A DNA stretch of 53,912 nt from an uncultured Bacilli bacterium (GCA_947632345.1 CANROW010000007.1:1-53912), one strand, 5' to 3'; shown: positions 10,577 through 19,360, counted from the first letter of the stretch. Program-made: numbers and translations. Notes: generated by a model from the letters alone, not told the origin.

Positions 10577-11152
10577 ATGTATTGTGAAAAATGTCATACT
10601 AAAAACAGTAAAAAGGCAAATTACTGTTGTAAATGTAAGCATAAATTTACTGATGAGGAAAAGAAAAAAGCTAGTGAACAGGGTTTCGTTCCTTTTTTGA
10701 AAAAGATGAAAGAATTAGTTGGTTACTTTAAATTGGATTTCATTTTTGAAAGTAAAATATTTCGTGCCTTAGTCATTGTGGCTATTATTGGCTTGGGTCT
10801 ATATAACTATTGGATGATGGGAAGCGATATAAAAATTTTGTACAGTGATTCCTATTTGACACAATATAATGAAGAATTAGATACGTATTACATAATGGTT
10901 GATAAAGACGCTTATCACAATAATGGTGATCAAGTCCAAGTCTATTTCTACATTCCGGGAAGAATGGAAAAACTACAAATGAATCTATATGAAAAAGATG
11001 GTGATATCATCGAAGAAAAAGAAATATCGCGTAAGGATGATATCATTTTAAAAGCTAATACTAATGGAAATAATTATTATTTATTGGCCGATAAAGATGA
11101 TTTAGATGAAAGCTTAAAAATTTATGTTTATCTTTATTCAAAGGAGAAATAA
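10577..11152 (+). CDS. Zinc-ribbon single-span membrane protein
   Basis: 191 residues from ATG 10577, 6 bases after TTGGAGTG. Residues 2-25 form a zinc ribbon (CEKC then CCKC). A membrane helix lies near residues 67-85 (LVIVAIIGLGLYNYWMMG). The C-terminal 100 residues are beta-rich and outside. This zinc-ribbon plus membrane helix plus extracytoplasmic domain layout is common in uncharacterised Firmicute proteins. Its downstream neighbour has the same plan. Function unknown. Confidence 0.75.
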   Translation: MYCEKCHTKNSKKANYCCKCKHKFTDEEKKKASEQGFVPFLKKMKELVGYFKLDFIFESKIFRALVIVAIIGLGLYNYWMMGSDIKILYSDSYLTQYNEELDTYYIMVDKDAYHNNGDQVQVYFYIPGRMEKLQMNLYEKDGDIIEEKEISRKDDIILKANTNGNNYYLLADKDDLDESLKIYVYLYSKEK

Positions 11153-11154
11153 TT

Positions 11155-11880
11155 ATGAGCAAAAAGAAAAAAATTTATTGTATCCATTGCGGTAAGGAAA
11201 ATGTTGAAACGGATAAAAAATGTGTTTCCTGTTCCAAACCTCTCCACGTTAAAGATCATGAATTCTTTGAATATGTCGTCGATGAATGTTGGGATAACTA
11301 CGTTGGTGAAACCTATGAACGCATTAAGACGTTCATAACGAAGTTTGTTCAAAAATACTTCTATGGAATAGTCGTTACAGCTTCAGTTGTCTTTACCGGA
11401 GTTGGTGTATATTTGAATTGGTCTAACAATAATCAAAGCCATATAATTCCTAGTCAGCCCCTTAGCATTTTTAATGACTATGAAATGCTTGAAGGTTGTT
11501 GGCATGGTGAAGAAGTCTTTGATGAAAAATATGATAAGTTTTATCGCGACTGGTATGTGCGTTATGATGATAAAGGTAATGGTGATGTCATAATTACTTC
11601 TGCTACATCTCTTTTACCAGCAACTCAAGAAATTATGCCGCTTAAGTACCGTGTCTTTACAAGCGATGGTGCTAAGTATTTAGAGGTTGGAAGTAAATAT
11701 ACTACATCAGGCGAATTAACTTGGGATGGTGATGATAATTTCTCTGTCTACAAGGATGAAATATATACTTATAAAAGTCAACGCATATCTTGCGATGATA
11801 TGCCTAATGAAGGTTATGTTCCTCAATATCTCATCGATACCTTTGGTGAGAATCCTCAGATAAACGTTTACAAAAATTAA
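11155..11880 (+). CDS. Zinc-ribbon single-span membrane protein, second copy
   Basis: 241 residues, ATG 2 bases after the previous stop with AAGGAG inside that gene. Zinc ribbon at residues 9-25 (CIHCG and CVSCSKP), then an amphipathic linker, a membrane helix near 70-86 (GIVVTASVVFTGVGVYL) and an outside domain rich in Trp and Tyr (LEGCWHGEEVF, GELTWDGDDNF) resembling a small beta-barrel. The two Cys of the outside domain may pair. Similar plan to its upstream neighbour but little direct sequence identity outside the ribbon. Confidence 0.75.
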   Translation: MSKKKKIYCIHCGKENVETDKKCVSCSKPLHVKDHEFFEYVVDECWDNYVGETYERIKTFITKFVQKYFYGIVVTASVVFTGVGVYLNWSNNNQSHIIPSQPLSIFNDYEMLEGCWHGEEVFDEKYDKFYRDWYVRYDDKGNGDVIITSATSLLPATQEIMPLKYRVFTSDGAKYLEVGSKYTTSGELTWDGDDNFSVYKDEIYTYKSQRISCDDMPNEGYVPQYLIDTFGENPQINVYKN

Positions 11881-11906
11881 AAAATAGGTTGATCCTATTT
11901 TTTTTG
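11875..11906. terminator. Bidirectional terminator
   Basis: Stem AAAATAGG/CCTATTTT around TTGAT, A run on one side and T run on the other. It lies between convergent genes and can serve both strands. Confidence 0.85.
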
Positions 11907-12251
11907 ATTGATGCCCAAGATGCTACTAGCGGTAGCAACGACGATGATGAAAAGATAAGTAACAAGTGATATAATGCCAATCTTCTGCGCCGTTAATAAA
12001 CTTAAAATGAGGGAGGCGACGGTTATGATGCCACCTAAAGCTAATCCACTGATATAGGCTTTATTACTACTTTTTAGACCGAGATAAAAGCCCGTTATAA
12101 AAGTAGCTACAGTTAAAGATAAAAATTCGACTATGCTTACTGATTTATAAGTTAAAATGTCTTTGTCATAGAGAATGGTCATAATTAAACTTGCGACTAA
12201 AATAATGCTAGTAAAGATCGCTAGACCTTTTAAAAAGTTTTTATATATCAT
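11895..12251 (-). CDS. TIGR04086 family membrane protein
   Basis: 118 residues on the minus strand, ATG at 12251 preceded on that strand by AGGTGATTAA. Four membrane helices fill most of the protein (near 8-26, 43-60, 68-86 and 92-112). The GFYLGLKSSNKAYISGLALGG stretch between helices 2 and 3 fits the TIGR04086/YrzE family of unknown function. It is the only convincing minus-strand gene in the window and is divergent from the yetF-like gene. Confidence 0.75.
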   Translation of the reverse strand: MIYKNFLKGLAIFTSIILVASLIMTILYDKDILTYKSVSIVEFLSLTVATFITGFYLGLKSSNKAYISGLALGGIITVASLILSLLTAQKIGIISLVTYLFIIVVATASSILGINQKK

Positions 12252-12323
12252 TTAATCACCTAATAAATTTTATTCTTTGTATAAAAATATATGAATTATT
12301 CATAATATATTTGAGATGATTTT

Positions 12324-12971
12324 ATGGAATATATGACTGTTTTATTTCGAACTTTCTTTTTTTATGCTTTTATCACTTTGATTTATCGTTTTATGGGGAA
12401 AAGAGAGATTGGTCAATTGGGCATTGTCGATTTGATCGTGTCGATTTTAATAGCCGAACTAGCTGCGGTTTCTATTGAACAACGTGATGAATCGATATGG
12501 TTATCGATCATTCCCATTTTTTTACTTTTAGTCATTCAAGTAGGAATGAGTTATATATCTCTAAAAAGTGATAAGATTCGGAGTTTATTTGATGGTGATC
12601 CCTCTGTAATCGTTGATCACGGAAAGATCAATGTCAAAGAAATGATCAAGCAGCGTTACAACATGGAGGATCTATTGACACAACTTCGTGAAAAACATAT
12701 TCGCAGTCTTGAAGAAGTCGATTATGCCGTTTTAGAAAATAGCGGTAAACTATCGGTCTTCAAGAAAGATACCAAACTTTTAGGACAATATCCTTTGCCA
12801 GTCATTCTCGATGGCAAAATTGATTATGCGGTTTTAAATCATATTGGAAAGAATGAGGAGTGGATTGTCAAGACGCTTGCCAAAGACCAGTTAGCACTAT
12901 CGGATATTTTCTATGCCTCTTATCATGACAAAAAATTATTTCTGATAAGATATGATGAATTAGAAAAATAA
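12324..12971 (+). CDS. YetF-like DUF421 membrane protein
   Basis: 215 residues; ATG after GAGATGAT. Three membrane helices in the first 85 residues with the family motif RFMGKREIGQLG near residue 22, then the cytoplasmic YetF domain: GKINVKEMIKQRYNMEDLL and LEEVDYAVLENSGKLSVFK. DUF421 proteins are common in spore-formers and include spore-envelope and germination-related members, but the molecular role is not known. A second domain copy follows near residues 155-210. Confidence 0.85.
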   Translation: MEYMTVLFRTFFFYAFITLIYRFMGKREIGQLGIVDLIVSILIAELAAVSIEQRDESIWLSIIPIFLLLVIQVGMSYISLKSDKIRSLFDGDPSVIVDHGKINVKEMIKQRYNMEDLLTQLREKHIRSLEEVDYAVLENSGKLSVFKKDTKLLGQYPLPVILDGKIDYAVLNHIGKNEEWIVKTLAKDQLALSDIFYASYHDKKLFLIRYDELEK

Positions 12972-12993
12972 TGTCAATAGACATTTAAGTTAA

Positions 12994-13022
12994 TTTACAT
13001 ATATTACTTCCCATGTTATAAT
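12994..13022 (+). promoter_or_regulatory. Sigma-A type promoter for the ftsW/rodA gene
   Basis: TTTACA at 12994-12999 and TATAAT at 13017-13022, with a 17-base spacer, 28 bases ahead of the chosen start codon. Confidence 0.65.
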
Positions 13023-13049
13023 GGTTTTAATAATATGGGAGTGATAGAA

Positions 13050-14219
13050 GTGAGATTTTGGAAACATATCGATAAATGGTTACTTTTTATTACAATCTTA
13101 CTTTTTGCCATTGGAACAATTATGATTTTTTCAGCTTCCAATGTCTCTTTTTATATGCGTTATGCATCTAGCCCATATCGTTTCTTATTTCGTCAGATAA
13201 TGATTTTAGGTTTTGGATTTCTGATCAGTTGCGCGATTGTTTTCATCAATATAAAGACGACGAGTAGTGTATCTTCATTGATTACGACGGGACTAATGAT
13301 ATCGCTACCACTTTTATTTTTCTTCGGAGTGGAGAGTAATGGTGCTAAGAGCTGGTTCGATTTGGGATTTTTCAATTTTCAACCGAGTGAATTTTTAAAA
13401 ATATTTATCATCATTTGGTTAGCAAAGTATTATGATAATCGTGATAATTTGACTTCATATGGCAAATCGCTATTTCCCATTTTTATATGTGTCATCGCTT
13501 TTATCGCTATTGTATTACAACCCGATTTAGGAACCGCTATCATTTTTGCATCTATTGTTGGCATAACCTTTTTGCTTTCACCGGTGGACAGAAAAATCAA
13601 AATGCGCATTGTTAAAGTGGTAGGAGGAAGTGCTGTCGTCGGTATTCTAATCTTAGTGGTAGCTGGTAAATCCATTCTTTCACCACGACAAATGGCGCGG
13701 ATTACGAGTGTATTTCATAGTAGTCCTTGTAGTGAGGCTAGTTATTATACTGATGGTAATCAAGTTTGTAATGGGTATATTGCGATCAATAATGGTGGCT
13801 TGATGGGAAGAGGCTTAGGTAACAGTATTCAAAAGTATTTGTATTTACCAGAAGCTCATACCGATTTTATTTTCTGCATTATCATTGAGGAATTAGGGTT
13901 GTGGTTTGGTATTTTTATCATTGTGTTGTATATGGTTTTACTTTATCGCATTATTAAAATAGGGCGCCGAAGTCTCAATAATCGCGATGCTTTAATCTGT
14001 TATGGATGTGCCTTTTATATCTTTGTCCATATCGCCGTCAACTTGCTCGGAATCTTTGGCTTAATTCCAATGACCGGTGTCCCATTACCTTTTATGAGTT
14101 ATGGTGGTAGTTATACTTGGTGTTTGATGTTTGCCTTGGCCATCGTCGAACGCATCAATTATGAAACAAGTGTGGTCAAAGAAAAAGAAATGTTAGGAAA
14201 TCAAAAAAGAAAAAAATAA
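13050..14219 (+). CDS. FtsW/RodA/SpoVE family peptidoglycan polymerase
   Basis: 389 residues from GTG 13050, which has GGGAGTGAT 5 bases upstream; an ATG at 13035 is in frame but covers that site. SEDS glycosyltransferase that polymerises lipid II, normally with a class b PBP. About ten membrane helices; motifs GAKSWFDLGFFNFQPSEFLK (extracellular loop with the catalytic region), LQPDLGTA and PMTGVPLPFMSYGGS. The sequence alone does not separate FtsW, RodA and SpoVE. Own promoter upstream; a hairpin separates it from comEA. Confidence 0.9.
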   Translation: MRFWKHIDKWLLFITILLFAIGTIMIFSASNVSFYMRYASSPYRFLFRQIMILGFGFLISCAIVFINIKTTSSVSSLITTGLMISLPLLFFFGVESNGAKSWFDLGFFNFQPSEFLKIFIIIWLAKYYDNRDNLTSYGKSLFPIFICVIAFIAIVLQPDLGTAIIFASIVGITFLLSPVDRKIKMRIVKVVGGSAVVGILILVVAGKSILSPRQMARITSVFHSSPCSEASYYTDGNQVCNGYIAINNGGLMGRGLGNSIQKYLYLPEAHTDFIFCIIIEELGLWFGIFIIVLYMVLLYRIIKIGRRSLNNRDALICYGCAFYIFVHIAVNLLGIFGLIPMTGVPLPFMSYGGSYTWCLMFALAIVERINYETSVVKEKEMLGNQKRKK

Positions 14220-14221
14220 TA

Positions 14222-14244
14222 ATCTCCTTAGAGGAGGTTTTTTT
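14222..14244 (+). terminator. Terminator-like hairpin whose 3' arm is the comEA binding site
   Basis: ATCTCCT (14222-14228), TAG loop, AGGAGGT (14232-14238), then seven T. It looks like a terminator for the ftsW/rodA gene, but the 3' arm is also the only Shine-Dalgarno sequence for the comEA ATG at 14245. Confidence 0.75.
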
Positions 14245-14961
14245 ATGATCAATAGTATTAGTGAATTCATTTATTTTAATAAGAAAAAAATTTTTATCGT
14301 TTTTTTAGTGCTTCTTGTTGGCATTGGTGGTGGTATTTACTATTTATGTTATGACGATTTAATCGTCAATTCAGAAGAGGAAACCGTTGTTGAAGAAAAT
14401 AAGGATTTAGTCATTGAAAAAAAGGAAGATATTGTAAAAGAAGAGCCAAAAGAGGAAAATGCTTGTTTTTTTGATATTAAAGGACAGGTCAAAAATCCTG
14501 GTGTTTACTCCCTTAGTTGTAGTGGTCGTGTCATTGATGCCATTGCCAAAGCAGGTGGTTTAACCAACGACAGTGACACCAGTGTAATCAATCTCAGCAA
14601 AAAGATTGAGGACGGGATGGTCATCATCATATATAGTAAACAAGAAGTTGAGAAATATTTAGAATCACTCAACCAAGAAGAAGAAAAAAAGACCATTTGT
14701 GAAAACGGAAAAATTATCAATGATGCTTGTGTGAATAACAATAGTGATGCCGACCATAACGCTAATAATTCGTCACTGATCAATATCAATACTGCCAGTT
14801 TAGAACAATTGATGACTTTGACGGGTATTGGTGAGAGTAAAGCTAAACAGATTATCGCGTATCGCGAGAAAACACCATTTACTAAGATTGATGATCTCAT
14901 GTTAGTTGATGGAATAGGGGAAAGTATCTATTCTAAGATTAAGGAAAATATTACTGTGTGA
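14245..14961 (+). CDS. comEA: Competence protein ComEA
   Basis: 238 residues. N-terminal membrane anchor near residues 15-35 (IFIVFLVLLVGIGGGIYYL), an acidic linker, an SLBB domain (FDIKGQVKNPGVYSL to INLSKKIEDG, residues 75-130) and a C-terminal double helix-hairpin-helix domain (ININTASLEQLMTLTGIGES to LMLVDGIGESIYSKI, residues 178-237). Binds incoming double-stranded DNA at the cell surface during transformation. Upstream of comEC as in Bacillus. Expression is probably modulated by the hairpin covering its binding site. Confidence 0.93.
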   Translation: MINSISEFIYFNKKKIFIVFLVLLVGIGGGIYYLCYDDLIVNSEEETVVEENKDLVIEKKEDIVKEEPKEENACFFDIKGQVKNPGVYSLSCSGRVIDAIAKAGGLTNDSDTSVINLSKKIEDGMVIIIYSKQEVEKYLESLNQEEEKKTICENGKIINDACVNNNSDADHNANNSSLININTASLEQLMTLTGIGESKAKQIIAYREKTPFTKIDDLMLVDGIGESIYSKIKENITV

Positions 14962-14977
14962 TTATTGGTATTATGCC

Positions 14978-16981
14978 TTGTTCTTCGTAGCCGTCATCTA
15001 TGTTCTAATAAGAATTAATAATCCCGTTTTGACTAAAGACCTAACAAGTACTAAAACTTTTGAGGGAATCGTAACTGATGTGTACATTGATTCTGAAAAA
15101 ATGGTTATTGATGTTCAAAATGGTGAAAAGATAAGAGGAACGTTCTATTATGAAGAAATGGTAGAGGATATAAGCCTTGGTGATAGAGTTACTATTTCTG
15201 GTGATATATCGCAACCAAAGAAAAATACTAATCCCAATTTGTTCAATTATCAAAATTATTTAAAATCGAATAAAATTAATTGGGTGATGACTATTTCTTC
15301 GATTGCGAAAGAAAAGGAAAATACAAATATTTTATATGGATTGAAGCATTCTATCCGAAAAATAATCGCGACGAATCCTATCGCTTCATATCTATACCTT
15401 TTTATTCTAGGTGATAATCGCTATTTGGATACCAATATCAAAAATAGTTATCAAAATTTAGGCATAAGTCATTTATTTAGTGTCTCTGGTATGCATATTT
15501 CTATTTTAACAACGATTGTGTTGACACTTTTGAAGAAAATTCATTTGAGCGAAAACAAATGTTATTTGGGAACGTGTCTCATAACGGGATTATATATGTT
15601 TTTAGTCAATTTTTGTCCTTCCGTTTTGCGAAGTGGCATCTTTTTTATTGGCTTGACCATTAATAAGATTTATTATTTTTATGTTAAACCGATTAATATA
15701 TTATTATTGACCATTAGTTTCATCCTTTTCCTAAATCCCTTTATCATTTATAACACGGGCTTTTTGTATTCAAGTATCATTACAGCATCACTGATTATTT
15801 TTGGCCATTTGATCAATACTTGTCATCACTATCTTTCAAAATTATTGATGACTTCGACAATAGCTTTTGCTTTCAGCTTTCCCGTCGCTCTTTACAGTTC
15901 CTTTCAAATCAATCTTTTAACCATTTTTTATAATTTATTATTTGTACCATTAATATCGCTAATCGTTTTTCCCATGTCCTTGTTATGCCTTGTTTTTCAA
16001 CCATTATCTTTGGTGTTAAAAGGAATTTTGGCAATCACAGAAAGTTTAGCGATCTTCTGTAGTAGATTTAACACAAATATCATTTTTATGCGTCCAAGCC
16101 TTTTAATGGTTTTCATTTATTATCTTTTCTTATATCTAATCTTTAGATATCGCAAAAAAATAGTTTTATCTATTTTCATAGTAATAATTATTGGCCATTA
16201 CAATTATAATAGTCTATTTCCCAGTGACTATATGCTGACGATCGATATTGGTCAAGGCGATAGTATTTTATTACACAGTGGTAATGTCAATGCCTTAATT
16301 GATACAGGTGGCAAGATAGCTTCCCAACAGAATCTTGCCGAACAAGTGCTGATTCCGCTTTTTAAATCATTGGGCATTCGCCAACTTGACTATCTATTTT
16401 TGACTCATGGCGATTATGATCATTTGGGCGAAGCAAACAACTTGATAGAGCAGTTTAAGGTAAAAAGAGTCTATTTTAATGAGGGAGATCTAAATGATAA
16501 TGAGAAACGAGTCATTGCTACTTTGAAAGAAAAAAAGATTTTTTATGATATCGGTGGCGAAGGGAAGTCTTATAAAGTCGGGAAATACCATCTTTATTCT
16601 CTAAATACTGATTTGCAAGAGGAAAATGACAGCAGTCTCATTCTATATGGGAAGCTTGCTAATTATTCTTTTATCCTAATGGGCGATGCCAGTCGAAAAA
16701 GCGAAGAAGTTCTTTTACAAAAATACGCATTGCAGCCTGTTGACATATTGAAAGTTGGACATCATGGTTCGCGTACTTCCTCAAGCGAAGCATTTATAGA
16801 TGCCTTGAGACCCAAATATGCTCTCATATCTTGTGGTATTGATAATAAATTTAAGCATCCACATCAAGAAACTGTAAAATTATTGGATGAGTATGGCGTC
16901 AAGACTTATGTTACCAGTAGTGATGGTGCAATATGGATAAAATTTCAAAAAAATGTAACATTTTCAACGTTTGGGACATAA
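14978..16981 (+). CDS. comEC: Competence DNA channel ComEC/Rec2
   Basis: 667 residues from a TTG at 14978. That start has no binding site and cuts into a membrane helix, since the frame stays open upstream (codons reading DYWYYALF); a CTG at 14954 with AAGGA 8 bases upstream is an alternative, so the N-terminus is uncertain. Domains: N-terminal DUF4131 OB-like part (30-120), the competence membrane domain (SHLFSVSGMHISIL near 165, many helices to 400) and a C-terminal metallo-beta-lactamase domain (DIGQGDSILL, LTHGDYDHLGE, VGHHGSRTS). Transports single-stranded DNA into the cytoplasm. Confidence 0.92.
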   Translation: MFFVAVIYVLIRINNPVLTKDLTSTKTFEGIVTDVYIDSEKMVIDVQNGEKIRGTFYYEEMVEDISLGDRVTISGDISQPKKNTNPNLFNYQNYLKSNKINWVMTISSIAKEKENTNILYGLKHSIRKIIATNPIASYLYLFILGDNRYLDTNIKNSYQNLGISHLFSVSGMHISILTTIVLTLLKKIHLSENKCYLGTCLITGLYMFLVNFCPSVLRSGIFFIGLTINKIYYFYVKPINILLLTISFILFLNPFIIYNTGFLYSSIITASLIIFGHLINTCHHYLSKLLMTSTIAFAFSFPVALYSSFQINLLTIFYNLLFVPLISLIVFPMSLLCLVFQPLSLVLKGILAITESLAIFCSRFNTNIIFMRPSLLMVFIYYLFLYLIFRYRKKIVLSIFIVIIIGHYNYNSLFPSDYMLTIDIGQGDSILLHSGNVNALIDTGGKIASQQNLAEQVLIPLFKSLGIRQLDYLFLTHGDYDHLGEANNLIEQFKVKRVYFNEGDLNDNEKRVIATLKEKKIFYDIGGEGKSYKVGKYHLYSLNTDLQEENDSSLILYGKLANYSFILMGDASRKSEEVLLQKYALQPVDILKVGHHGSRTSSSEAFIDALRPKYALISCGIDNKFKHPHQETVKLLDEYGVKTYVTSSDGAIWIKFQKNVTFSTFGT

Positions 16982-16989
16982 TATATATT

Positions 16990-17010
16990 AACGTTAATGA
17001 TTTTAACGTT
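16990..17010. repeat. Palindromic inverted repeat
   Basis: AACGTTAA (16990-16997) and TTAACGTT (17003-17010) form a perfect 8-bp inverted repeat with a 5-base gap, and each arm is itself almost palindromic. It lies between the comEC stop and the terminator. Confidence 0.5.
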
Positions 17011-17020
17011 TACATAGATT

Positions 17021-17045
17021 GAGAGCAAAAAAGCTCTCTTTTTCA
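17021..17045 (+). terminator. Rho-independent terminator after comEC
   Basis: Perfect GAGAGC/GCTCTC stem around A6, followed by TTTTTC and more T. Confidence 0.85.
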
Positions 17046-17110
17046 TTTTTTTCTTTATTGTTTTGAATAAATGTGTTAGAATTTAATAGTAGTGAAGTAG
17101 GAGGTATATT

Positions 17111-17635
17111 ATGAAATCAATCAATGTCAGTCTAAATGATGAAGAATTCGTAAATATTATATCTGACATATTGGCTAATAAAGAGTTTCAAAAGTTAGCT
17201 AATTATACCCATCATAATAGTAATAGATTACAACATTCCATTAATGTGTCATATGACGCTTATAAGTTGTGTAAAAAGTTAAATTTAGATTATAGAAGTG
17301 TTTCACGCGCTGCGTTATTACACGATTTCTTTTTAATAGATAATTATGCAATTAATAGACGAAATAGACTTAAAACTTTAATGATGCATCCACGTTATGC
17401 TCTTGAGAATTCCTTGAAGTATTTTGAGTTATCTGATATGGAAAAAAATATCATTGTCACCCATATGTTCCCTTTGGGATTGGATATACCAAGATACAAA
17501 GAAAGTATATTAGTCGATTTAGTAGATGATTATGTTGCGATTAGAGAGTCTTATCAAGCTAAAAAGAACGAGATTGGATCTGCTGTCAGTTTCTTAGCAA
17601 TTTTTATTGTAAATTTTATATCAACATTTAGATAA
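17111..17635 (+). CDS. HD domain phosphohydrolase
   Basis: 174 residues; ATG after TAGGAGGT. HD metal site visible: His42 in RLQHSINVS, His71-Asp72 in LLHDFFL, His93 and His118, and Asp136 or Asp139 in LVDLVDDYV. A hydrophobic C-terminus (SAVSFLAIFIVNFI) could touch the membrane. Similar small HD proteins are common in Clostridia and Bacilli and are presumed metal-dependent phosphatases or nucleotidases; the substrate is not known. It is followed 12 bases later by the VanY gene. Confidence 0.8.
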   Translation: MKSINVSLNDEEFVNIISDILANKEFQKLANYTHHNSNRLQHSINVSYDAYKLCKKLNLDYRSVSRAALLHDFFLIDNYAINRRNRLKTLMMHPRYALENSLKYFELSDMEKNIIVTHMFPLGLDIPRYKESILVDLVDDYVAIRESYQAKKNEIGSAVSFLAIFIVNFISTFR

Positions 17636-17647
17636 TGAGGTGTAAAT

Positions 17648-18745
17648 ATGAAAAAGAAGTTACGATTAAAATTACCATTTCGAATCATTTTAACTGTATT
17701 AGCCATAATTTTAATTGTGACTTTATATTTTCCTAGTCGAAGTATTTATAAATTGATGAAACACGACTATAGTTTATTATCTAGTATTGCGATATATCGC
17801 GCTGATTTATATGATGAATTAATAAAAGAAGACTATAGTAAAACGATTGATAAATTTATCAGAAATAAAGATTTTGATATCGACGATTATGAGACTTATC
17901 TCGATATTGAATATTATGATCGCCCCAATTTTTTAACCAATACGAAAAAGCTTCTCGAAAAAAAATATACGATTGAAGATATAAATAAAATAAATGCTAA
18001 ATTGAGTGATGAATTCTATCAAAAATTATTTGATGAATATATTTATGATATTGGTAAATATTTAGATGTTCAGTATTTTAAAGAAGAAAATTTTGAGCGT
18101 TATAAGGCCTATTTCAATGGTAACTATGAAAAGACGATTTTATATGTCAATATCGATTTGGATAAAGAGGATTATACGGATACAACTATAACGAATGAGT
18201 TCTCAAATACCATTTTGATCAATAAACATCACGGGATTGGGGAAGATTTCAAAGTTCCAGATTTGACCGCTATCGCGAGTGATTGTACAGAGGACGAAAA
18301 CTATATGTCCAAAGAGGCAGCGGAAGCTTTTGAAAAGATGTGTCGTGATGCGCGCAAACAGGGTTACGATATTTTAGCTAATTCTACTTATCGCAGTCTT
18401 GAAGTTCAAGAAGGTACATGGAATTATTATTTGAATCTATATGGGATTAGCTATAACAATAGGTATGTGACAAAACCTGGTTATTCAGAGCATCATACGG
18501 GATTGGCGGTAGATATAAAAAGTGCGCATAGTGCGGTGTTTAAAAACTCAAAGGAATATCCGTGGGTCCTAGAAAATTGTTATAAATACGGATTTATTCA
18601 CCGCTATCCCGAATCAAAAGTCAGTATCACCGGAATATCTTCTGAGACTTGGCATTTCCGTTATGTCGGAGAAGAAATAGCTAAATACATATATGAAAAC
18701 GGTCTCAGTTATGAAGAATACTATGCGATGTTTTTGGACAAATAG
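17648..18745 (+). CDS. D-alanyl-D-alanine carboxypeptidase, VanY family (M15B)
   Basis: 365 residues. N-terminal membrane anchor near 11-28 (FRIILTVLAIILIVTLYF), a helical region of unknown role (40-170) and a C-terminal M15 peptidase domain. The zinc motif SxHxxGxAxD is intact (His282, Asp289) and the third ligand is His336 in TWHFRYVG; STYRSLEVQ and GFIHRYPE are also typical. Trims the terminal D-Ala from peptidoglycan stems outside the membrane. No van resistance genes are nearby, so a housekeeping wall role is likely. Confidence 0.9.
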   Translation: MKKKLRLKLPFRIILTVLAIILIVTLYFPSRSIYKLMKHDYSLLSSIAIYRADLYDELIKEDYSKTIDKFIRNKDFDIDDYETYLDIEYYDRPNFLTNTKKLLEKKYTIEDINKINAKLSDEFYQKLFDEYIYDIGKYLDVQYFKEENFERYKAYFNGNYEKTILYVNIDLDKEDYTDTTITNEFSNTILINKHHGIGEDFKVPDLTAIASDCTEDENYMSKEAAEAFEKMCRDARKQGYDILANSTYRSLEVQEGTWNYYLNLYGISYNNRYVTKPGYSEHHTGLAVDIKSAHSAVFKNSKEYPWVLENCYKYGFIHRYPESKVSITGISSETWHFRYVGEEIAKYIYENGLSYEEYYAMFLDK

Positions 18746-18754
18746 GAGGTTGTT

Positions 18755-19234
18755 ATGGAGTTTTTAGATAATGATAATGATAAAGGAATATATTGGGTTG
18801 TCTTCTTTGTCATTTTATTAATAATGGCTATTGTTGGGTACAAGTTTGTCTTCAGTTATCATAAACCAAAGGATGAAAACAAAACTGATGAAGAATTAGC
18901 TGAGGGATTTAAATTTGATGATTATAAAGGAACTTGGGTGTTGTATGGTGATGAAGACAAAGTCGTTCAAGAATTAAGAATTAATATCGTTGATGGATCA
19001 ACACTAACTTTTGATTATTCTATCGAAGAAATTGTCTCTTTTGAAAGTAAAACTGCGGAATTAGAAGATAATGTGGCTACTTTTGATATTGAAGATAGTG
19101 ATTCAGAAATGAATATTAGTGGACGCTTGATTTTTAGAAATGATAAAATTTTCCTCGTTATCACATCAGCCAATAGTAGTGACATTTCATTGGGAACCAT
19201 TGAGTTCAGTGAAAAAATGGATAATGAAGTTTAG
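18755..19234 (+). CDS. Membrane-anchored protein with small beta domain
   Basis: 159 residues; ATG after AGGAGGTTG, 9 bases after vanY. One membrane helix near 12-31 (IYWVVFFVILLIMAIVGYKF), then an outside beta-rich domain (GTWVLYGDEDKVVQELRINI and onward) resembling short lipocalin-like or DUF-type sensor domains. Probably exported with an N-in anchor. It ends the vanY transcription unit. Function unknown. Confidence 0.65.
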   Translation: MEFLDNDNDKGIYWVVFFVILLIMAIVGYKFVFSYHKPKDENKTDEELAEGFKFDDYKGTWVLYGDEDKVVQELRINIVDGSTLTFDYSIEEIVSFESKTAELEDNVATFDIEDSDSEMNISGRLIFRNDKIFLVITSANSSDISLGTIEFSEKMDNEV

Positions 19235-19257
19235 TTAAATATTATGATGAAAATAAG

Positions 19258-19303
19258 AGATGATTATGTGATTAATATGATATCGTAATCATCTTTTTTC
19301 TTT
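19258..19303 (+). terminator. Rho-independent terminator
   Basis: Perfect 9-bp stem AGATGATTA/TAATCATCT with a 19-base loop followed by TTTTTCTTTTTT. Confidence 0.75.
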
Positions 19304-19332
19304 TTTGTTTTGGATATTTATGATATCTATTG

Positions 19333-19360
19333 TTTGATTTATTCTTTTTTGTGGTATACT
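19333..19360 (+). promoter_or_regulatory. Probable promoter for the glycosyltransferase gene
   Basis: TTTGAT at 19333-19338 and TATACT at 19355-19360 with a 16-base spacer, about 32 bases ahead of the start codon. Confidence 0.45.

Noticed and set aside
14505-14900. Minus-strand frame of 131 codons inside comEA
   Set aside because: Antisense shadow of a clearly coding gene with no binding site.
18755-19234. PepSY or lipocalin assignment for the small protein after vanY
   Set aside because: Only general beta pattern and length agree; no diagnostic motif.
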